Positions 60,667 through 64,000 of a stretch of 64,000 bases of DNA are shown in pieces. The first letter of the stretch is position 1. The number at the start of each line of letters is the position of its first letter. A program made the translations under genes and the position numbers. The stretch covers positions 2,609,742 to 2,673,741 of the forward strand of contig NC_014216.1 in assembly GCF_000092205.1 (NCBI RefSeq). The letters run 5' to 3'. This DNA comes from Desulfurivibrio alkaliphilus AHT 2 (lineage in GTDB: Bacteria; Desulfobacterota; Desulfobulbia; Desulfobulbales; Desulfurivibrionaceae). Under the pieces are notes generated by a model that saw nothing but the letters and a program-made list of their open reading frames with translations, made no database searches and had not been told where the DNA came from.

Positions 60667-61440
60667 ATGAAGTTTCGGCCTTGTATTGATTTGCACGAGG
60701 GCAAGGTCAAGCAGATTGTCGGCTCCACCCTTTCCGATTCCGACCAGGGTTCCCTGGCCACCAATTTTGTTGCCGAGCAACCTCCTTCCTACTACGCCGA
60801 ACTTTACCGGCGCGACAACCTTAACGGCGGGCATGTGATTATGCTGGGGCCGGGTAACGAGGCGGCGGCGGCCGAGGCTTTAGCTGCCTGGCCCGGCGGT
60901 TTGCAGCTGGGCGGCGGGATCACCGCCGACAACGCCGGCCGCTGGCTCGACCTGGGGGCTGAGGCGGTGATTGTTACCTCCTATGTCTTCCGGGACGGCC
61001 AGGTGCTGGAAGAGCGCCTTCGTCGCCTGGTCAAGGCCGTGGGACGGGAGCGACTGGTGCTGGACCTGAGTTGCCGCCGGCGGGACGGGCGCTTCCTGGT
61101 GGTTACTGATCGCTGGCAAAAATTCACCTCCATGGCGGTTGACGCCACTTCTCTTGAGTATTTTTCCCGATTTTGCTGTGAGTTTCTCGTTCATGCCGTG
61201 GACGTCGAGGGCAAGTGTGCCGGGGTGGCGGAAGATCTGCTGACCTTGCTGGCTGCCGCTACGCCGTTACCCACCACCTACGCCGGCGGTGTGGCCAGCC
61301 TCGACGATCTATACCGGATTAAAGAGCTGGGCCGTGATCGCCTGGATGCCACCATCGGCAGCGCTCTGGACATTTTCGGTGGAACCGGGGTACAATACCG
61401 AGATGCGGTGGCCTTCAATCGAGAGGGTCAAAGGCAGTAG
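60667..61440 (+). CDS. hisA: HisA, eukaryotic (HIS6) type
   Basis: Isomerase of histidine synthesis converting ProFAR to PRFAR in a TIM barrel. The ATG at 60667 is chosen (MKFRPCIDLHEGKVKQIVG); an earlier in-frame start (60655) adds four residues. TNFVAEQPPSYYAELYRRDNLNGGHVIMLGPGNEAAAAEAL, LQLGGGITADNA, VLDLSCRRRDGRF, and DATIGSALDIFGG match yeast His6 block for block, not the common bacterial HisA. No other his genes are adjacent. Confidence 0.92.
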   Translation: MKFRPCIDLHEGKVKQIVGSTLSDSDQGSLATNFVAEQPPSYYAELYRRDNLNGGHVIMLGPGNEAAAAEALAAWPGGLQLGGGITADNAGRWLDLGAEAVIVTSYVFRDGQVLEERLRRLVKAVGRERLVLDLSCRRRDGRFLVVTDRWQKFTSMAVDATSLEYFSRFCCEFLVHAVDVEGKCAGVAEDLLTLLAAATPLPTTYAGGVASLDDLYRIKELGRDRLDATIGSALDIFGGTGVQYRDAVAFNREGQRQ

Positions 61441-61490
61441 GGGAGATCAAATCCTCACTGCCGGACTGTTTCGTTGGGGGGGGAGGGAGA

Positions 61491-62369
61491 GTGAGCAACG
61501 CGGAGCAGGAAAAAAAAATTCGCCGCTTCATCGAGCGCATGCCGAGCCTTTCCACCACCGTGACCAAGGTGATGGAGATCTGCAACCAGCCCGAAACCTC
61601 CGCCAACGACCTTAATCGGGTAATTTCCCTGGACCCGGTGCTCACCGGTCAGGTTCTCAAGCTGATCAACTCCGCCTATTACTCCCTGCCCAACCAGATC
61701 GGCTCCCTGACCCGGGCCATAATTCTGCTGGGGGTCAATACCATCAAAAACCTGGCCTTAAGTACCGCCGTACTGGGCGGTATTGGCCGGGAAGACTCTT
61801 TTCAGGCCCTGAATATGGATAAGTTCTGGACCCACTCCCTGGGAGTGGGGGTTACCGCCAGAATGCTGGCCGGTCGGCGGGGGGCGGTGCGGCAGCAGCA
61901 GGAGGAATATTTTGTGGCCGGCCTGCTGCATGACTTGGGCAAAATCCCCTTAAACGTCTGTTTCCCCCAGGAATATCGTAAGATTCAGCAACTGGCTGCT
62001 TACCGCCGCCTGCCCCTGGACCGGGCGGAGGCGGCGGTGCTGGGGTTGGACCATGGCCGGGTGGGGCGGATGATCGGCGAGAAATGGCAGCTTAACGCCG
62101 ACCTGGTGGAACTGCTGGCCGGGCATCATCGCGCCTCGGCCGAAATCCGGGAAGATCTGCGTTCCATGGCGGCCCTGGTGGCGGTGGCCGATGCCTTTAT
62201 GAATTTACAGGGGCCGGGGGCCGCCGGCAACTCCTACCCCGACAAGGCAAATCTGAAGGCATTGCTGCAACAGGAAAAAATCAACTGGCGGGCCCTGGCC
62301 GGGTTGTTGCCCGAGGTGGAGGCGGAAATCGAAAAGGCCCAGATATTCCTCACCGTGGCCCGCCAATAA
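61491..62369 (+). CDS. HDOD-domain protein
   Basis: GTG start. The HDOD module (about residues 8-210) begins RFIERMPSLSTTVTKVMEICNQPETSANDLNRVISLDPVLTGQVLKLINSAYYSLP and includes the degenerate HD pair GLLHDLGKIPLN. Such proteins act in signalling, often near chemotaxis or c-di-GMP systems, without a proven enzymatic activity. 292 residues. It lies 51 bases after hisA, and copy R3 of the palindrome follows. Confidence 0.9.
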   Translation: MSNAEQEKKIRRFIERMPSLSTTVTKVMEICNQPETSANDLNRVISLDPVLTGQVLKLINSAYYSLPNQIGSLTRAIILLGVNTIKNLALSTAVLGGIGREDSFQALNMDKFWTHSLGVGVTARMLAGRRGAVRQQQEEYFVAGLLHDLGKIPLNVCFPQEYRKIQQLAAYRRLPLDRAEAAVLGLDHGRVGRMIGEKWQLNADLVELLAGHHRASAEIREDLRSMAALVAVADAFMNLQGPGAAGNSYPDKANLKALLQQEKINWRALAGLLPEVEAEIEKAQIFLTVARQ

Positions 62370-62371
62370 AG

Positions 62372-62478
62372 GTAAGCGTTCAGCAGCACCGCATCTTCGG
62401 GCGATCAGCCAGGCTTACGTACAGGGGTACGCTGCACCTGGCTGCTTGCCCGAACCTGCGGCACTGCTGAACGCTTAC
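62372..62478. repeat. 107-bp palindromic repeat, copy R3
   Basis: Begins GTAAGCGTTCAGCAGCACCG and ends CGGCACTGCTGAACGCTTAC. Nearly identical to R1 (about eight differences), with compensating changes at the ends. It starts right after the HDOD stop, and its right flank is shared with the half-copy at 2567-2629. Confidence 0.85.
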
Positions 62479-62537
62479 CGCCCGTTGAACCGGTAGGTTA
62501 GTGCCTCTGAAGCACGGTTACCAATAAAGGAGAGCTT

Positions 62538-63458
62538 ATGAAGATCAGGCTGAAATTCTGGGGGGTGCGGGGTTCGGTGCCTTGCCCGGGTCCGGAAACC
62601 GTTCGTTACGGCGGTAATACCGCCTGCCTGGAGATCCGTTTTCCCGAGCTGGATGATCGCTTGCTGATCATCGACGCCGGCAGCGGCCTGCGCAGTCTGG
62701 GCAACCAGATGATGGCCCGGGATTTTGCCCGTGGCCCCATCGACGCCTCCATCTTTCTAACCCACACCCACTGGGACCATATCATGGGTTTCCCCTTTTT
62801 CGTGCCCATCTATGTGCCCGGTAACAAGCTGACCATTTACGGGCCGGTAAGCTACGAGGAAGACACCCTCCAGGGTATCGTCGGCGGGCAGTTGACCTAC
62901 CGCTATTTCCCGGTGCGGGAGGCCGAGCTGGCCGCAACCATCAATTACGTCGAGCTTAAGGAAGGCCGCCTGGACCTGGGGGACGGGGTCAGCCTGGTTA
63001 CCCGTTACCTCAATCACCCTGTGCTTTGCCTGGGTTATCGCATTGAGTATGGCGGTAAGGTGCTGTGTACGGCCTACGACACCGAGCCCTACCGGAACCT
63101 CTTTGTCACCGACCCCGCCGCCCCCGGCTATGACGCCGAGATGGCTCGGGAAGGTGAAGAGGTGGCGGCGGAACAGAACCGGCTCCATGAAGAGTTCTTT
63201 GCCGGGGCCGATCTGCTGATTCACGACAGCCAGTACACCGAACAAGAGTATCTGGCCGGCAAGCTGGGCTGGGGGCACTCCAGTTTCGAACGGGCCATTG
63301 CCGTGGCGCGCCGGGCAGGCGTAAAAAGCCTGGCCCTTTTTCATCACGACCCCGAGCGCACCGACGCCCAACTCGATGATTTGGCAGCCAACTATTGCGA
63401 CCGGGAAGATGGCCTGGAAATTTTCATGGCCCAAGAGGGTATGGAAATAGAAATTTGA
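62538..63458 (+). CDS. MBL-fold metallo-hydrolase
   Basis: Cytosolic metallo-beta-lactamase-fold enzyme, 306 residues. Metal motif HTHWDH (about residues 76-81), plus DAGSGLRSLG upstream, YDTEP (about 178), and LIHDSQYTEQEY and LFHHDPERTD later. KFWGVRGSVPCPGPETVRYGGNTAC is a hallmark of the phosphodiesterase-like MBL group (PhnP/tRNase Z-related). Substrate unknown. RBS AAAGGAG. Confidence 0.9.
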   Translation: MKIRLKFWGVRGSVPCPGPETVRYGGNTACLEIRFPELDDRLLIIDAGSGLRSLGNQMMARDFARGPIDASIFLTHTHWDHIMGFPFFVPIYVPGNKLTIYGPVSYEEDTLQGIVGGQLTYRYFPVREAELAATINYVELKEGRLDLGDGVSLVTRYLNHPVLCLGYRIEYGGKVLCTAYDTEPYRNLFVTDPAAPGYDAEMAREGEEVAAEQNRLHEEFFAGADLLIHDSQYTEQEYLAGKLGWGHSSFERAIAVARRAGVKSLALFHHDPERTDAQLDDLAANYCDREDGLEIFMAQEGMEIEI

Positions 63459-63537
63459 GCTGTTGAAAAAAACTGAACCAACCGGGGGTTATTGCCGATC
63501 AGTTAAACAGAAAGCCAAAACTTGATGACTTCGCCAG

Positions 63538-63558
63538 AAGTCCATGGGCGGACTTTTT
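63538..63558 (+). terminator. Weak terminator after the MBL gene
   Basis: Stem AAGTCC/GGACTT with a six-base loop, followed by TTT. Confidence 0.4.
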
Positions 63559-63586
63559 GCGATCCCATCTAATTCGGGTGGCTGGT

Positions 63587-64000
63587 ATGGTTATTTCCGA
63601 CGAATACAAATTTCCCCGGGTGTTACCGGTGGACCCGTTCCGCAAACGACGCCGGGTTGAGGAAGTGGACCCGGTGCCGGCGGTGGCCCGCATCGGTGCT
63701 TTCAGGCGGGAATGGAACCGGAACCGGGGAGGGGAGCAGCAGTCGGCGCCCCGGCCCCGGAATTTGAACGCCGAACAGGAGCAGGAAGTGCGCCGCCAGG
63801 TTCGGCACGCCAACCGCAAGTTCGAGGAACAGGGTATTTTTTTGCGGTTGGTTCTGTCCCGGCGTGAAGATGGTTTCCACCTGGACGTCTACGATTGCAC
63901 CGATAACACAATGTGCCAGCTGGCGGCCGATCTTGTCATTACCCTTGATGAATTGCCGACCCTGCTCCGCAACCTGGAAGACGAAGCGGGCCTGCTGGTC
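63587..64000 (+). CDS. Unrecognised protein, cut by the window end
   Basis: An open frame from ATG 63587 (MVISDEYKFPRVLPVDPFRK) continues without a stop to the end, 138 codons. Contents: charged N-terminal half with Arg-rich linkers, then NLNAEQEQEVRRQVRHANRKFEEQ and a beta-rich segment IFLRLVLSRREDGFHLDVYDCTD. I do not recognise the family. GC-rich codon use and the sharp fit of the frame support it being real. Confidence 0.6.
   Translation, partial: MVISDEYKFPRVLPVDPFRKRRRVEEVDPVPAVARIGAFRREWNRNRGGEQQSAPRPRNLNAEQEQEVRRQVRHANRKFEEQGIFLRLVLSRREDGFHLDVYDCTDNTMCQLAADLVITLDELPTLLRNLEDEAGLLV

Noticed and set aside
1-64000. CRISPR array, rRNA operon or intact prophage
   Set aside because: No regularly spaced direct repeats, no rRNA sequence and no phage structural genes were found in the window.

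Overview
The window is GC-rich, densely packed bacterial chromosome. Its gene families and gene-end overlaps suggest a Gram-negative anaerobe of the Desulfobacterota (former Deltaproteobacteria), possibly near the Desulfurivibrio/Desulfobulbales group. This placement is an inference from LptD, a complete type II secretion cluster, many multihaem c-type cytochromes, an EF-G resembling mitochondrial EF-G1, and a HisA of the eukaryotic HIS6 type. No 16S rRNA gene is present to confirm it.

Layout. 1-10.4 kb holds housekeeping genes: an unknown protein, a small membrane protein, a GlmU-like left-handed beta-helix protein, an ATP-grasp protein, Lon, MltG, an RNase E/G with a long N-terminal extension, and a radical SAM protein. 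10.8-17.3 kb holds ilvD, lptD, a DHH-family protein, an MltB-like transglycosylase and a small lipoprotein. 17.3-28.8 kb is a type II secretion operon in the order C-D-E-F-I-J-K-L-M-N-G-H. 28.9-37.9 kb is a multihaem cytochrome locus: a 9-10-haem cytochrome, a thioredoxin-fold/TPR protein, a CHRD protein, an outer-membrane beta-barrel, a decahaem cytochrome, an octahaem lipoprotein and an OmcA/MtrC-like lipoprotein with eleven CXXCH motifs. This looks like an extracellular electron transfer conduit. The adjacent type II system is a plausible exporter for its surface parts.

38-41.3 kb is an accessory patch with lower GC. It holds a ComEA-like protein, a large lipoprotein, and a decayed second copy of the comEA leader. 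41.4-42.4 kb holds tmRNA and smpB. 42.4-52.7 kb is a type IV pilus region: a PilB/GspE-type ATPase, PilY1 with a vWA-like domain, PilX, PilV, PilW and FimT on the minus strand. A major pilin is divergent, behind a sigma-54-type promoter and a cluster of TGACA/TGTCA sites. 53-64 kb holds an ABC transporter, a ferredoxin, DedA-type, Pcm and lipoprotein genes, tRNA-Phe, fusA, a P-loop protein, hisA, an HDOD protein, an MBL-fold hydrolase and a gene cut by the window end.

The most notable unexplained DNA structure is a family of three 107-bp palindromes (about 7.1, 57.6 and 62.4 kb). Their paired ends change together between copies. A half-copy lies at 2.57 kb. There is also a second family of 34-bp palindromes (1.6 and 44.2 kb) and a 164-bp MITE-like inverted-repeat element at 10.5 kb.
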